Source: Priestia abyssalis (GTDB taxonomy: Bacteria; Bacillota; Bacilli; Bacillales; Bacillaceae_H). From it: DNA of 64,000 bases. Under the pieces are notes generated by a model that ran no database searches, was not told the origin of the DNA, and worked only from the letters and a program-made list of their open reading frames with translations. The stretch's first letter is position 1, and the number at the start of each line of letters is the position of its first letter. Shown here piece after piece: positions 1-9,107 of this stretch. The stretch is from the NCBI RefSeq assembly GCF_002019595.1, contig NZ_KV917369.1:2628417-2692416 (forward strand), read 5' to 3'. A program made the position numbers and the translations under genes.

Positions 1-1
1 G

Positions 2-1198
2 CATGAAGGGAAAAGCATTGTAGGCCAGCACCATCAGGCTCGATCTGATTTATTTGTCTTAATTAACTCTAGCCCGGTTTATTTTAATGGCCAGATTATC
101 GGTGCAGTCGTTTCAGAAACAGATGTCACGAATCAAGTCGTGCTTAATGAAAAATTATTTAATATGTCCAGCGAAGTACACCGTTTAGAACAAGAAGTAG
201 CAAAGTATAAGGACTCATCTGATCCCTTTAATTCCATTAAAGGAAAGAGTGCTTCCCTACAAAGAACCATGCATTTAGCTAGAAAAGTATGTTCTGTTAA
301 ATCAACAGTTCTTATATTGGGCGAAAGCGGTGTCGGAAAAGAAGTATTTGCTAAAGCTATTCATGAAGCGAGTGAAAAACTAGACGCACCATTTATTTCA
401 ATTAACTGCGGTGCGATACCGGCTTCTTTATTTGAAAGTGAATTATTCGGATATGAGCGAGGGGCTTTCTCTGGTGCTGACAGTAAAGGAAAAAAGGGAA
501 AAATAGAACTGGCAAGAGGAGGTACATTATTTCTTGATGAAGTAGGCGAAATGCCGCTCGACATGCAGGTAAAGCTTCTGCGCGTACTGCAGGAGCGAAA
601 ATATTATCGTGTCGGCGGAGAGAAAGAAATTAATATCGACTTTCGTATTATCGCTGCCACAAATCGTGATTTACAAGAGCTAATAAAAGAAGGGAAGTTT
701 CGTGAAGATTTATATTATCGCTTGAACGTAGTCAGTTTACATATCCCTCCTTTAAGAGAGCGAAAAGAAGATATTATTGAATTAACTCATCATTTTTTAA
801 ATGATTTTTCATCGAGCTACCGGCGGCCGATTCATGAATTATCTCCAGAAGTCATACATGAACTGCTTCGGTATGATTGGCCCGGCAATATTCGCGAACT
901 TCGCAATATCGTTGAACGGCTTGTCGTATTCGCGACAGACGGTGTAATAAAAAAAGACTATTTGCCCTTTATTCCAAACAGTATCAGCGATGACAACATC
1001 CTAAAGATTATACCTAATGTACTTGAAGAAAGGGATTTCACCATTTTACCGCTGCAAGAAGAAATGGATCAACACGAGAAAAAAGTAATTGAAAGAGCGT
1101 TACAGATTTTAGATGGAAATAAATTAGAATGCGCGAAACAACTTGGCGTCACAAGAACCACTTTATACAACCGCTTGAAGCGCCTTGGCTTAAAATAA
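2..1198 (+). CDS. Sigma-54-dependent enhancer-binding transcriptional regulator, 5' end outside window
   Basis: Activates RNA polymerase-sigma-54 at -24/-12 promoters. The reading frame is open from base 2, so the gene continues to the left; the first visible residues look like the end of a PAS sensor domain. Then come the AAA+ domain with Walker A GESGVGKE, the sigma-54 loop as GAFSGA (usual form GAFTGA), Walker B LFLDEVGEM and the WPGNIRELRN motif, and a C-terminal Fis-type helix-turn-helix (ECAKQLGVTRTTLYNRL). A GTG at 140 would give 352 aa but cuts the PAS-like part, so it is probably not the start. The sigma-54 promoter 19 bp downstream marks the following operon as its probable target; the inducer is not visible. 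Confidence 0.93.
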   Translation, partial: HEGKSIVGQHHQARSDLFVLINSSPVYFNGQIIGAVVSETDVTNQVVLNEKLFNMSSEVHRLEQEVAKYKDSSDPFNSIKGKSASLQRTMHLARKVCSVKSTVLILGESGVGKEVFAKAIHEASEKLDAPFISINCGAIPASLFESELFGYERGAFSGADSKGKKGKIELARGGTLFLDEVGEMPLDMQVKLLRVLQERKYYRVGGEKEINIDFRIIAATNRDLQELIKEGKFREDLYYRLNVVSLHIPPLRERKEDIIELTHHFLNDFSSSYRRPIHELSPEVIHELLRYDWPGNIRELRNIVERLVVFATDGVIKKDYLPFIPNSISDDNILKIIPNVLEERDFTILPLQEEMDQHEKKVIERALQILDGNKLECAKQLGVTRTTLYNRLKRLGLK

Positions 1199-1216
1199 TC
1201 CTCTTCCTCCTCTAAG

Positions 1217-1233
1217 TTGGCACGTTTTTTGCA
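1217..1233 (+). promoter_or_regulatory. Sigma-54 (-24/-12) promoter
   Basis: TTGGCAC at 1217-1223, five bases, then TTGCA at 1229-1233. The GG and GC dinucleotides are separated by exactly 10 bp, as required for sigma-54. It lies between the sigma-54 activator and the three-gene oxidoreductase operon, so initiation is expected near 1244. Confidence 0.9.
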
Positions 1234-1252
1234 TAATATTTTTATAAGCGTG

Positions 1253-1396
1253 TGTTCAAAAAGGAGGACAAAAAGGACCGAGAAGTTCAAGGAAGCGCCG
1301 CTTTGAGCAACGGAGCGTATGAAGTTAATACGTGAGTAGCGGAAAAGCAAGCTGACGCCGAAATTCGACAGTCATTTTTCCCGGACTTTTTGAACA
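1253..1396. repeat. 144-bp element with perfect 11-bp terminal inverted repeats, in the operon leader
   Basis: TGTTCAAAAAG at 1253-1263 is the exact reverse complement of CTTTTTGAACA at 1386-1396. The non-coding interior is GC-richer than the flanks. It lies wholly within the predicted 5' untranslated region of the oxidoreductase operon. It resembles a MITE or dispersed intergenic repeat of Bacillaceae; assignment to a named family is not possible here. Confidence 0.6.
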
Positions 1397-1429
1397 ACTT
1401 CTATAAAAGAACATGGAGGAGGAATTCAA

Positions 1430-1702
1430 ATGGCTAACAAAGAGAGCATGATTATTTGCCGTTGTGAAGAAGTTACTTACGGGCAACTTCAGTCAACAGC
1501 AGATGAACATAAATGCACAGCAAGAGAGCTAAAATTAAGAACGAGGGCCGGAATGGGCTTTTGTGGAGGCCGCACATGCAGGCTGACATTAGACAGGATT
1601 ATTGAAAGTGTCATCCCTAATGTATCACCTGGTGAAATCCCGTTAAAATACCAGCCCCCCATTCGGCCGGTGACATTTGGAACGGTAGGTGAAAATCAAT
1701 GA
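1430..1702 (+). CDS. BFD-like (2Fe-2S)-binding small subunit of an oxidoreductase
   Basis: A 90-aa protein with a CRC motif near residues 10-12 and a CGGRTC motif near 45-50, the four-cysteine pattern of the bacterioferritin-associated-ferredoxin-like [2Fe-2S] fold. Such subunits occur in HcnABC/opine-oxidase and D-hydroxyproline dehydrogenase complexes, where they shuttle electrons from the flavin subunit. The ATG has a strong site (GGAGGAGG, 8 bases upstream). It overlaps the next gene by 4 bp (ATGA), implying fixed stoichiometry. First gene after the sigma-54 promoter. Confidence 0.8.
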   Translation: MANKESMIICRCEEVTYGQLQSTADEHKCTARELKLRTRAGMGFCGGRTCRLTLDRIIESVIPNVSPGEIPLKYQPPIRPVTFGTVGENQ

Positions 1703-2031
1703 CTCGAATAATGGAGCATCCTATTTTAGGGGACTTAGATAATAGAGAACGTATTTCCTTTCAATTTGATGGAGTTAAATATGAAGCGTATGAAAATGAA
1801 ACGATTGCTGCGGCTCTTTTGGCAAATGGAATAAGAAAACTGCGTGTTCACGAAGATAGCGGGACACCTAGAGGTATCTATTGCAACATCGGCCACTGCT
1901 TAGAGTGCCGTGTCACTGTCAATGATCAAGCAAACGTAAGAGCCTGCTTAACGGTTGTAGAAAAAGATATGATCGTTGAAAGCGGCAAACAGCATCCGAA
2001 TATTGTCAGAAGGATGGTGGAAAAGCGATGA
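1699..2031 (+). CDS. (2Fe-2S) ferredoxin-like subunit of an oxidoreductase (HcnA/OoxC type)
   Basis: A 110-aa protein with the plant-ferredoxin-type cluster pattern C-x4-C-x2-C (CNIGHCLEC, about residues 57-65) and a fourth cysteine in VRACLTV. Matches the small [2Fe-2S] subunit of hydrogen cyanide synthase/opine oxidase/D-hydroxyproline dehydrogenase families. Coupled by ATGA overlaps to both neighbours, so the three products very likely form one complex. Confidence 0.8.
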   Translation: MTRIMEHPILGDLDNRERISFQFDGVKYEAYENETIAAALLANGIRKLRVHEDSGTPRGIYCNIGHCLECRVTVNDQANVRACLTVVEKDMIVESGKQHPNIVRRMVEKR

Positions 2032-3272
2032 TGGATGTAATTGTGATTGGAGGAGGCCCAGCTGGACTAGCAGGAGCGATTGCCTGTGCAGGCTTCGGTC
2101 TCAAAGTGACCGTCATTGATGAATTTATAAAGCCAGGCGGCAGATTGCTCGGACAACTTCATCAAGAACCTTCTGGTGAATGGTGGAATGGAATGAAAGA
2201 ATCAGAACGCCTTCATCAAGAAGCGAAAAAATTATCAGTCGATATCCGTTTCGGTGTATCCGTTTACAACTTAGAAAAAGAAGATCACCTGTGGAATGTG
2301 CATACGAACTTAGGTACGCTAACAGCACCATTTGTACTAGTGGCCACCGGAGCCGCCGAGTACCCTATCCCACTGCCCGGCTGGACCCTTCCTGGTGTCA
2401 TGTCGGTCGGTGCAGCTCAAGTAATGACGAATGTTCACCGTGTCCAAGTTGGCAAAAAAGGGATCATTATCGGAGCCAATATTTTAGCATTTGCTATTTT
2501 AAATGAGTTACAATTAGCTGGAATAACGGTTGATCGGATTGTACTTCCAGAAAAGAGTGCTCTTAGCCAAAAAGCGGGTGAACCTGGGGAGGTTATGGAA
2601 TCGCTCTTAAACGCTGCTCATCTTGCCCCATCGCCGCTATTACGTATCGGGGGCCGTTTCATGAAAAATGACTGGATCAGAAAAATCGGTTTAAACTTTT
2701 ATCCGAAAAATGGCATAAAAGTGAACGGTACCTCTCTCCAGCTTCGTAAAGCAGCGCTCGAAATTGTCGGGAACGATCAGGTCGAAGGAGTTCGCGTCGC
2801 TGATATTGATGCTAATGGCAATATTGTTGCCGGGTCTGAAACAATTTACGAAGCAGATTTTGTCTGTATAGCAGGCGGCTTGTATCCGCTGGCAGAGCTT
2901 GCCGCTGTCGCTGGCTGCCCGTTCCAATACATCCCTGAACTCGGCGGTCATGTGCCCCATCATTCAGAAACGATGGAAACCCCTCTTGCCGGACTATTTG
3001 TAGCTGGTAATATCACCGGTATCGAAAGCGGCAAAATTGCTATGGCCCAAGGAACTATTGCAGGCCTATCCATTGCCAAACATGCCGGAAAAAGGTTGGA
3101 CACAATGGATCAGCAGCTGCAACAAGCTATACAAAATGTCCGCGCTGTCCGCAGGCAAGCCGCAATCCAATTTAATCCTGAGATTGATAGTGGCAGAAGC
3201 AAAATGAACGAGCTTTGGGAAAGTCTCTATTCAACTAACAGCATCGGGAAGGCCCCAAAAAAGATTGTGTAG
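2028..3272 (+). CDS. FAD/NAD(P)-binding oxidoreductase subunit (HcnB/OoxA-like)
   Basis: A 414-aa flavoprotein. An N-terminal dinucleotide-binding motif (VIGGGPAGLAGAIA) begins at residue 5, and a typical ATG-like FAD motif occurs near the C-terminus (LFVAGNITGIESGKIAMAQG). This is the architecture of the NAD/FAD subunit of HcnABC-type amino-acid or opine dehydrogenases. The usual second flavin subunit (HcnC/DAO-like) is not in the window and could lie upstream. Substrate uncertain; D-amino acid or hydroxyproline derivatives are plausible by family analogy. Confidence 0.82.
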   Translation: MMDVIVIGGGPAGLAGAIACAGFGLKVTVIDEFIKPGGRLLGQLHQEPSGEWWNGMKESERLHQEAKKLSVDIRFGVSVYNLEKEDHLWNVHTNLGTLTAPFVLVATGAAEYPIPLPGWTLPGVMSVGAAQVMTNVHRVQVGKKGIIIGANILAFAILNELQLAGITVDRIVLPEKSALSQKAGEPGEVMESLLNAAHLAPSPLLRIGGRFMKNDWIRKIGLNFYPKNGIKVNGTSLQLRKAALEIVGNDQVEGVRVADIDANGNIVAGSETIYEADFVCIAGGLYPLAELAAVAGCPFQYIPELGGHVPHHSETMETPLAGLFVAGNITGIESGKIAMAQGTIAGLSIAKHAGKRLDTMDQQLQQAIQNVRAVRRQAAIQFNPEIDSGRSKMNELWESLYSTNSIGKAPKKIV

Positions 3273-3310
3273 TTATTAGAAGAGGCGACTAACACCGTTT
3301 ATCCCGCATT

Positions 3311-3343
3311 AACAGGCAGTAAGAGCCCCACTGATGGAAGTTT
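3311..3343. repeat. Short copy of a dispersed repeat module
   Basis: The stretch AACAGGCAGTAAGAGCC followed by CCACTGATGGAAGTTT contains, in reverse orientation, two modules also present at 45939-46130 (AACTTCCATCAGTGG and ACTGCCTGTTAA). It is followed by a nested palindrome (AGGAGGTGA ... TCACCTCCT, about 3356-3411). The rest of 3273-3618 holds only the terminator listed below. Confidence 0.5.
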
Positions 3344-3439
3344 CCTTTATCCATAGGAGGTGAGAACTTTTATTTTGAGAAGGAATCAGTTCCTCTTTTC
3401 ACCTCCTTCACATGGCGCTCCATTTTGTAAATTTCATTG

Positions 3440-3482
3440 AAACCAAAGACCAGCTGTTGAGAACGCAGCTGGTCTTTGGTTT
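3440..3482. terminator. Bidirectional intrinsic terminator
   Basis: A perfect 17-bp stem (AAACCAAAGACCAGCTG / CAGCTGGTCTTTGGTTT) with a 9-nt loop, between two convergent operons. Confidence 0.75.
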
Positions 3483-3618
3483 GCTTCGATCTTTGGTTCG
3501 AAAATAAATAAACATAGTAGTAATCAATTATCTAAGGAAGATAATAATGATTAAATATTTTTTACATCCATATTTCGATATGAATCTTTCTCTTCAAATA
3601 CCCGCTGTTTTTTATAGA

Positions 3619-4617
3619 TTACGAGAGAATTTCTTCTTTTTCTTTGCCGTCTTCTTTTTTCCCTTTTTTCTCTTTTTCTTTTAAGACATAGCTGAGCAAA
3701 TCCAATAAAATACGGGCCGCTACTTGTCCAGTTATACCAGTAGGATCATACGGAGGGGCTACTTCGACTAAGTCAAAACCGATGACTTCTCCTCTTCTCG
3801 CAATCCCTTCGAGCAATTCATTAACCTCATCGTAAAGCAGGCCTCCTGGAGAAGGTGTACCTGTTCCTGGAGCGATCGACGGATCTAGTCCATCAATATC
3901 AATAGTCACATAATATTTTTCTCCTGCCGGGATTTGCTCCAACACTTCTTTGAGTCCCATCTTTCTCATTTGGCGCGGCGACAAGATCACACTGCCGTAT
4001 TCTCTTGCTGCATCAACGTCTTCTTTTTTACTGCTGCTGATACCTCGGATGCCGAACTGAAAGATTCTCTGAACATGATCCAATTCAGATAAGCGGCGGA
4101 TACAGTTTCCGTGTCCATAACGCATTCCCGAGCGGTGATCGGCCCAATCTAAATGGGCATCAATTTGAATGACATGAAACGGCCCCAATTCTTCCATCCC
4201 TTTGCCAACTGCTGCTGTGATTGAATGATCCCCGCCTAATACGACCGGCATGGCGCCTTTAGAAACAATTTTTCGAATCGCTTCTTCTGTATTCTCATGG
4301 CATTGCATAATATCTCCATGAACCATGTCTACATCGCCGCAGTCTACTACTTTCCATTCAGGTCCAAGGTACATCATATCGTTTTCAATGTCATAGGCGC
4401 CATCCAGTCCGAAACTATATAATGTGGAACCTTCACGGATTCCTCTAGGTCCCATTCTTGCTCCTGATTTCCATTGAGTTCCCATGTCATTGGGCACGCC
4501 GATAACAGCTACATCCGCGTCAAGCTGATCCAGATCCGCACATACCGGATATTTTCCAAAAGTGCAGATGCCCGTAAAAGGCAAATTTAGAAATTGTTTT
4601 TCGTCACGATTAGACAT
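3619..4617 (-). CDS. Agmatinase/guanidinobutyrase-type ureohydrolase
   Basis: Mn-dependent hydrolase releasing urea from a guanidino substrate (agmatine to putrescine, or 4-guanidinobutyrate to GABA). The six metal ligands are visible in the 332-aa form: His131 in GGDHS, Asp153/His155/Asp157 in DAHLDW, and Asp240/Asp242 in DIDGLDP. The start at 4617 is chosen because AAGGAGG sits 8 bases upstream; an in-frame ATG at 4653 overlaps the preceding gene and lacks such a site. The C-terminus carries an unusual Lys/Glu-rich tail. Last gene of the amine operon. Agmatine versus guanidinobutyrate cannot be decided by motif. Confidence 0.88.
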   Translation of the reverse strand: MSNRDEKQFLNLPFTGICTFGKYPVCADLDQLDADVAVIGVPNDMGTQWKSGARMGPRGIREGSTLYSFGLDGAYDIENDMMYLGPEWKVVDCGDVDMVHGDIMQCHENTEEAIRKIVSKGAMPVVLGGDHSITAAVGKGMEELGPFHVIQIDAHLDWADHRSGMRYGHGNCIRRLSELDHVQRIFQFGIRGISSSKKEDVDAAREYGSVILSPRQMRKMGLKEVLEQIPAGEKYYVTIDIDGLDPSIAPGTGTPSPGGLLYDEVNELLEGIARRGEVIGFDLVEVAPPYDPTGITGQVAARILLDLLSYVLKEKEKKGKKEDGKEKEEILS

Positions 4618-4642
4618 AAATATTACCTCCTTTTCTCCATTT

Positions 4643-6115
4643 TTAATGATCAAACCACTTAGTTGGCTCCACTTCTAAATTAATGTTGATTTGTTTTACC
4701 TCACTAAACTCATCTAATCCAAACGTTCCTAACCCGCGGCCAATTCCGCTCTGCTTGTAGCCTCCCCACGGCGCTTCATTGAAGGCTAGATTATAGGCAT
4801 TAATCCATGTAATCCCGGCTCTAATTTTTTTAATCACTCGTAAAGCCTTCGCACCGTCCCCTGAAAATACACCTGCTGCCAGGCCATATGAGGTATCATT
4901 GGCAAGCTGGATGGCTTCCTCTTCGTCTTTAAACTTTTGCACAATCAGTACCGGCCCAAAAATTTCTTCTTGAACAATTCTCATATCAGGTTTAGTATCA
5001 ACAAATATCGTCGGCTCAACAAAATAACCATTTTCAAGCCCATCGCTTGTGATACGCTTGCCGCCGCAAGCTAATGTCGCCCCTTCTTCTATGCCTAGTT
5101 GAATATATTTGAGTACCTCATTCATATGGTCTTCACTGACAAGCGCTCCCATTTCTGTAGACGATTGATCACCAGGGCCGACCCGGATCTTTTTCGCTTT
5201 CTCTACCAGTCTATCGATAAACTTGTCATGAATGCTCTCTTCAAGCAGCAAACGAGATCCTGCATTACAAACTTGGCCGGCGTTGACAAAAATTCCATAT
5301 AAAGCATAATCCACGGCTGTTTCAAAGTCTGCATCGGCAAAAACGATATTAGGTGACTTGCCGCCTAATTCAAGTGCAATGTTTTTAATATTTCCGGCTG
5401 CTGTTTTCATGATGTTTCTGCCTGTTTCCGTGCTGCCAGTGAACGAAACCATATCGACTTTATCGCTTTCCGCTAGTTCATTTCCTACTGTTCCCCCGCC
5501 GCCCATAACTAGGTTGGCAACGCCATTCGGTATGCCGACTTCTTGGATAATCTCAAATAATTTAACCGACGTAATCGGAGTGATCCCGGCTGGTTTAAAC
5601 ACAATCGTATTTCCTGCAGCAAGGGAAGGGGCTATTTTCCAGGCTCCTGTCAGTAAAGGGAAATTCCACGGAGCGATTAGTCCGCATACCCCTACCGGCT
5701 CCCGAACAACCATGGCCTGTACAGGACCGGAAACCGGGTACGTTTGGCCGTCGGGTTTAGTGACTAAACCGGCATAATATCGAAAACAATCCACTGCATC
5801 CGCAATGTCAAATTCCGCTTCTCTAAGGGGTTTTCCGGTATTCGCTGTTTCAAGCTGGCTAAGCTCAGATGCACGTTCTTCAAGTTTCTCTGCTATTTTA
5901 TATAAGTAGGAAGCCCGTTCCGAAGCCGGCAGATCTGACCAAATCCCGGAATCAAATGCAGTTCGGGCCGCATCAATAGCCATTCGGGTATCTTCTGCAT
6001 TTCCCTTGGGAGCCTCCGCAATGACCTTGCCGTTTGCAGAGTTTACAACATTGCTCTTTTGTTTACTTAAAGAATCCATCCATTCACCGTTTATAAACAA
6101 TTTCAGCTTCAACAA
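4643..6115 (-). CDS. NAD(P)-dependent aldehyde dehydrogenase, paralogue A
   Basis: A 490-aa ALDH-superfamily enzyme. Catalytic Cys283 (GQVCNAGS) and general base Glu249 (LELGGKSP) are present, with PWNFPLL and FGPV motifs. It probably oxidises an amino- or guanidino-butyraldehyde in the operon's pathway. About 39 of 490 residues differ from paralogue B (7499-8971), counted by eye, so the two are about 92% identical. Paralogue A has KPAG at 174-177 where B keeps the family's KPSE; this Glu normally binds the NAD ribose. 25 bp separate it from the ureohydrolase start. Confidence 0.93.
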   Translation of the reverse strand: MLKLKLFINGEWMDSLSKQKSNVVNSANGKVIAEAPKGNAEDTRMAIDAARTAFDSGIWSDLPASERASYLYKIAEKLEERASELSQLETANTGKPLREAEFDIADAVDCFRYYAGLVTKPDGQTYPVSGPVQAMVVREPVGVCGLIAPWNFPLLTGAWKIAPSLAAGNTIVFKPAGITPITSVKLFEIIQEVGIPNGVANLVMGGGGTVGNELAESDKVDMVSFTGSTETGRNIMKTAAGNIKNIALELGGKSPNIVFADADFETAVDYALYGIFVNAGQVCNAGSRLLLEESIHDKFIDRLVEKAKKIRVGPGDQSSTEMGALVSEDHMNEVLKYIQLGIEEGATLACGGKRITSDGLENGYFVEPTIFVDTKPDMRIVQEEIFGPVLIVQKFKDEEEAIQLANDTSYGLAAGVFSGDGAKALRVIKKIRAGITWINAYNLAFNEAPWGGYKQSGIGRGLGTFGLDEFSEVKQININLEVEPTKWFDH

Positions 6116-6297
6116 TTTGAAAAACCTCCTGTTCGTTATTCTTACTTTATAGCAATCTCATATCCATAAATAGCTAATTATGTACCCGCAGCAAATGTGG
6201 GCATACGCATGTTTTCTGTAAACCATGGCGGCTTCCCAATTAAAATTCTCATCAAGTCAGCCGCCGATTCAAAAATTCTTGATCCACATTAATCCAG

Positions 6298-7479
6298 TTA
6301 AATTAACGTTGTGTTTTTCGCCTCATAAGTCTTTTGGAATAATGCCAAATAATCTTCGCGTGTCACTTTTCGTGAATTCGTCTGTGTACATAAATGAACT
6401 GCTGCGCCTTCAGCAAGGAATGGGAAATCTTTAGGATTGACATTATTTAAATCTTGAAAATCAGGAATGCCAATTTTACGTGCAAGCTCTTTTAACAGCA
6501 CAACACCTTCATAGGCAATTTCCTCTTTTGTTTTCCCTTCTTTATTTACTCCAAGCTTTTCAGCTACAATGGCATGTTTTTCAAGGTTTGAAGGAATATT
6601 AAATTCAAACACATGCGGAAGGAATATTGAATTTGCTACCCCATGCGGAGTATCATAAAGACCTCCAAGCGGTTCAGCCATAGCATGCACAGCACCAAGA
6701 TCTGCGTGATTAAATGCCATACCTGCAATTAAACTGGCTATAAGCATATTTCTCCTTGCTTCTAAGTCGTTCCCATTTTCTACAGCTGCAGGAAGATATT
6801 TACCAATTAATTCAATTGAATAAAGACTGAGAGCATCTGAAATTGGTTCGGCAATATTGCTGGTATAAGCTTCGATAGCATGTGTAAGTGCATCCATTCC
6901 AGTAGCAGCAGTAATAGATTTAGGCAAAGTTAGCGTTAATTCAGGATCCAAAATTGCTAGTTTCGGAGCCAATCTAATGTCAAGTATAGCCTCTTTCTGT
7001 TTTGTAACTGTATCTGTAATGACAGAACCTGTTGTAACTTCACTTCCAGTACCTGAAGTTGTTGGAATACAAATAAGTGGAGTGATTTCTCGCTCTAGTA
7101 AATTTACACCGTAACGCTCTCTAAGCTCTCCTTCATGGGTTAAAAGTGTACCAATTGCTTTTGCCGTATCCATTGAACTTCCGCCGCCAAGACCAATCAA
7201 AAGATCGATTTCCTCGTCTTTAAATTGTTCATAGGCTCTTTGGCAATCTACATCTTTTGGATTAGGAGTAATTTCATCAAAAACCATATAATTGACACCT
7301 TCTTGGTCTAACGAATCTGTCACCTTTTGTAAAATTCCAGTTTGCGCTAGTCCTTTATCGGTAATAAGAAGAACCTTTGTTCCTCCTAGTTCTTTTGCTC
7401 TTTCCCCAATATTTTCAACTTTCCCGCTCCCAAACTCTATAGATGTAGGAATATTGAAATTAAAATCCCAGATCATCAT
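6298..7479 (-). CDS. Iron-containing (group III) alcohol dehydrogenase
   Basis: A 393-aa Fe-ADH. It carries the nucleotide motif GGGSSMDTAKA and the metal-site region with DALTHAIEAY, FNHADLGAVHAMAEPLGG and DTPHG. It interconverts an alcohol and an aldehyde, probably the aldehyde handled by the flanking aldehyde dehydrogenases. The ATG follows GAAAGGGGA; only 19 bp separate it from paralogue B's stop, so they are co-transcribed. 182 bp separate it from paralogue A, in which no obvious terminator was seen. Confidence 0.92.
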   Translation of the reverse strand: MMIWDFNFNIPTSIEFGSGKVENIGERAKELGGTKVLLITDKGLAQTGILQKVTDSLDQEGVNYMVFDEITPNPKDVDCQRAYEQFKDEEIDLLIGLGGGSSMDTAKAIGTLLTHEGELRERYGVNLLEREITPLICIPTTSGTGSEVTTGSVITDTVTKQKEAILDIRLAPKLAILDPELTLTLPKSITAATGMDALTHAIEAYTSNIAEPISDALSLYSIELIGKYLPAAVENGNDLEARRNMLIASLIAGMAFNHADLGAVHAMAEPLGGLYDTPHGVANSIFLPHVFEFNIPSNLEKHAIVAEKLGVNKEGKTKEEIAYEGVVLLKELARKIGIPDFQDLNNVNPKDFPFLAEGAAVHLCTQTNSRKVTREDYLALFQKTYEAKNTTLI

Positions 7480-7498
7480 TAATGTCCCCTTTCAATTT

Positions 7499-8971
7499 TT
7501 AATGATCAAACCACTTAGTTGGCTCAATTTCTAAATTAATGTTGATTTGTTTTACCTCACTAAACTCTTCTAAACCAAAAGTACCTAATCCACGGCCAAT
7601 TCCGCTCTGCTTGTAGCCTCCCCACGGTGCTTCATTGAAGGCTAAATTGTAAGCATTAACCCACGTAATTCCAGCTCTTATTTTCTTAATCACTCGTAAA
7701 GCTTTCGCACCATCCCCTGAAAATACACCTGCTGCCAGGCCATATGAGGTATCATTGGCAAGCTGGATGGCTTCCGCCTCATCTTTAAACTTTTGCACAG
7801 TCAGTACTGGCCCGAATATTTCTTCCTGAACAATTCTCATGTCAGTTTTGGTGTCAACAAATATCGTCGGCTCCACAAAATAACCATTTTCAAGCCCATT
7901 GCTTGTGATACGCTTACCGCCGCAGGCTAATGTCGCCCCTTCTTCTATGCCAAGTTGAATATAGTTAAGCACCTTATTCATATGGTCTTCACTGACAAGG
8001 GCCCCCATTTGTGTTGACGGGTGATTACCAGGGCCGACCCGGATTTTTTTTGCTTTCTCTATCAGTCTATCGATAAACTTGTCGTGAATGCTCTCTTCAA
8101 GCAGCAAACGTGATCCTGCATTACAAACTTGGCCGGCGTTGACAAAAATTCCATATAAAGCATAATCCACTGCTGTCTCAAAATCTGCGTCGGCAAAAAC
8201 AATGTTAGGTGACTTACCGCCTAATTCAAGTGCAATGTTTTTAATATTTCCAGCTGCTGTTCTCATGATGCTTCTCCCTGTTGCTGTGCTGCCAGTAAAC
8301 GAAACCATATCGACTTTATCGCTTTCCGCTAGTTCATTTCCTACTGTTGCACCACCACCTATAACTAGATTTGCAACGCCATCCGGTATACCGACTTCTT
8401 GGATAATCTCAAATAATTTAGCAGTCGTAATCGGAGTTACCTCGGATGGTTTAAACACAATCGTATTTCCTGCAGCAAGAGCAGGCGCTATTTTCCAAGC
8501 TCCTGTCAATAAAGGGAAATTCCATGGAGCAATCAATCCACATACCCCTGCAGGCTCCCGAACAACAATGGCCTGTACAGGGCCGGAAACCGGATATGTT
8601 TGACCGTCCGGTTTAGTGACTAAACCGGCATAATAACGAAAACAATCCGCTGCATCCGCAATATCAAACTCTGCTTCTTTAAGAGGTTTTCCGGTATTGA
8701 CTGTTTCGAGCTGGCTAAGCTCAGATGCACGTTCTTCAATTTTTTCTGCTATTTTAAATAAATAGGAAGCCCGTTCTGAAGCCGGTAAGTCTGACCAAAT
8801 CCCGGAATCAAATGCGGTTCGCGCCGCATCAATGGCCATCCGGGCATCTTCTATATTTCCATTGGGTGCTTCTGCAATGACCTTGCCGTTTGCCGGGTTT
8901 ACAACATTACTCGTTTGTTTACTTAAAGAATCCATCCATTCACCGTTTATAAACATTTTCAGCTTCAACAA
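7499..8971 (-). CDS. NAD(P)-dependent aldehyde dehydrogenase, paralogue B
   Basis: A 490-aa ALDH close to paralogue A, retaining all family motifs including KPSE (174-177), Glu249 and Cys283. The similarity extends to the base sequence around the start and stop codons, indicating a recent tandem duplication around the Fe-ADH gene. The sequence class resembles betaine-aldehyde/aminoaldehyde dehydrogenases. Preceded by the permease gene, 136 bp away. Confidence 0.93.
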   Translation of the reverse strand: MLKLKMFINGEWMDSLSKQTSNVVNPANGKVIAEAPNGNIEDARMAIDAARTAFDSGIWSDLPASERASYLFKIAEKIEERASELSQLETVNTGKPLKEAEFDIADAADCFRYYAGLVTKPDGQTYPVSGPVQAIVVREPAGVCGLIAPWNFPLLTGAWKIAPALAAGNTIVFKPSEVTPITTAKLFEIIQEVGIPDGVANLVIGGGATVGNELAESDKVDMVSFTGSTATGRSIMRTAAGNIKNIALELGGKSPNIVFADADFETAVDYALYGIFVNAGQVCNAGSRLLLEESIHDKFIDRLIEKAKKIRVGPGNHPSTQMGALVSEDHMNKVLNYIQLGIEEGATLACGGKRITSNGLENGYFVEPTIFVDTKTDMRIVQEEIFGPVLTVQKFKDEAEAIQLANDTSYGLAAGVFSGDGAKALRVIKKIRAGITWVNAYNLAFNEAPWGGYKQSGIGRGLGTFGLEEFSEVKQININLEIEPTKWFDH

Positions 8972-9107
8972 TTTGAAATAACCTCCAGTTCATTATTGTT
9001 ACTTGAACGATCTTACATCCAAAATAGATAGCGCTTTCATTTTTTCCTTGCGTTCGAAATATTTACACCGCCTTCAGTTACATATGCCTTTCAATAGAAA
9101 AGACTCA

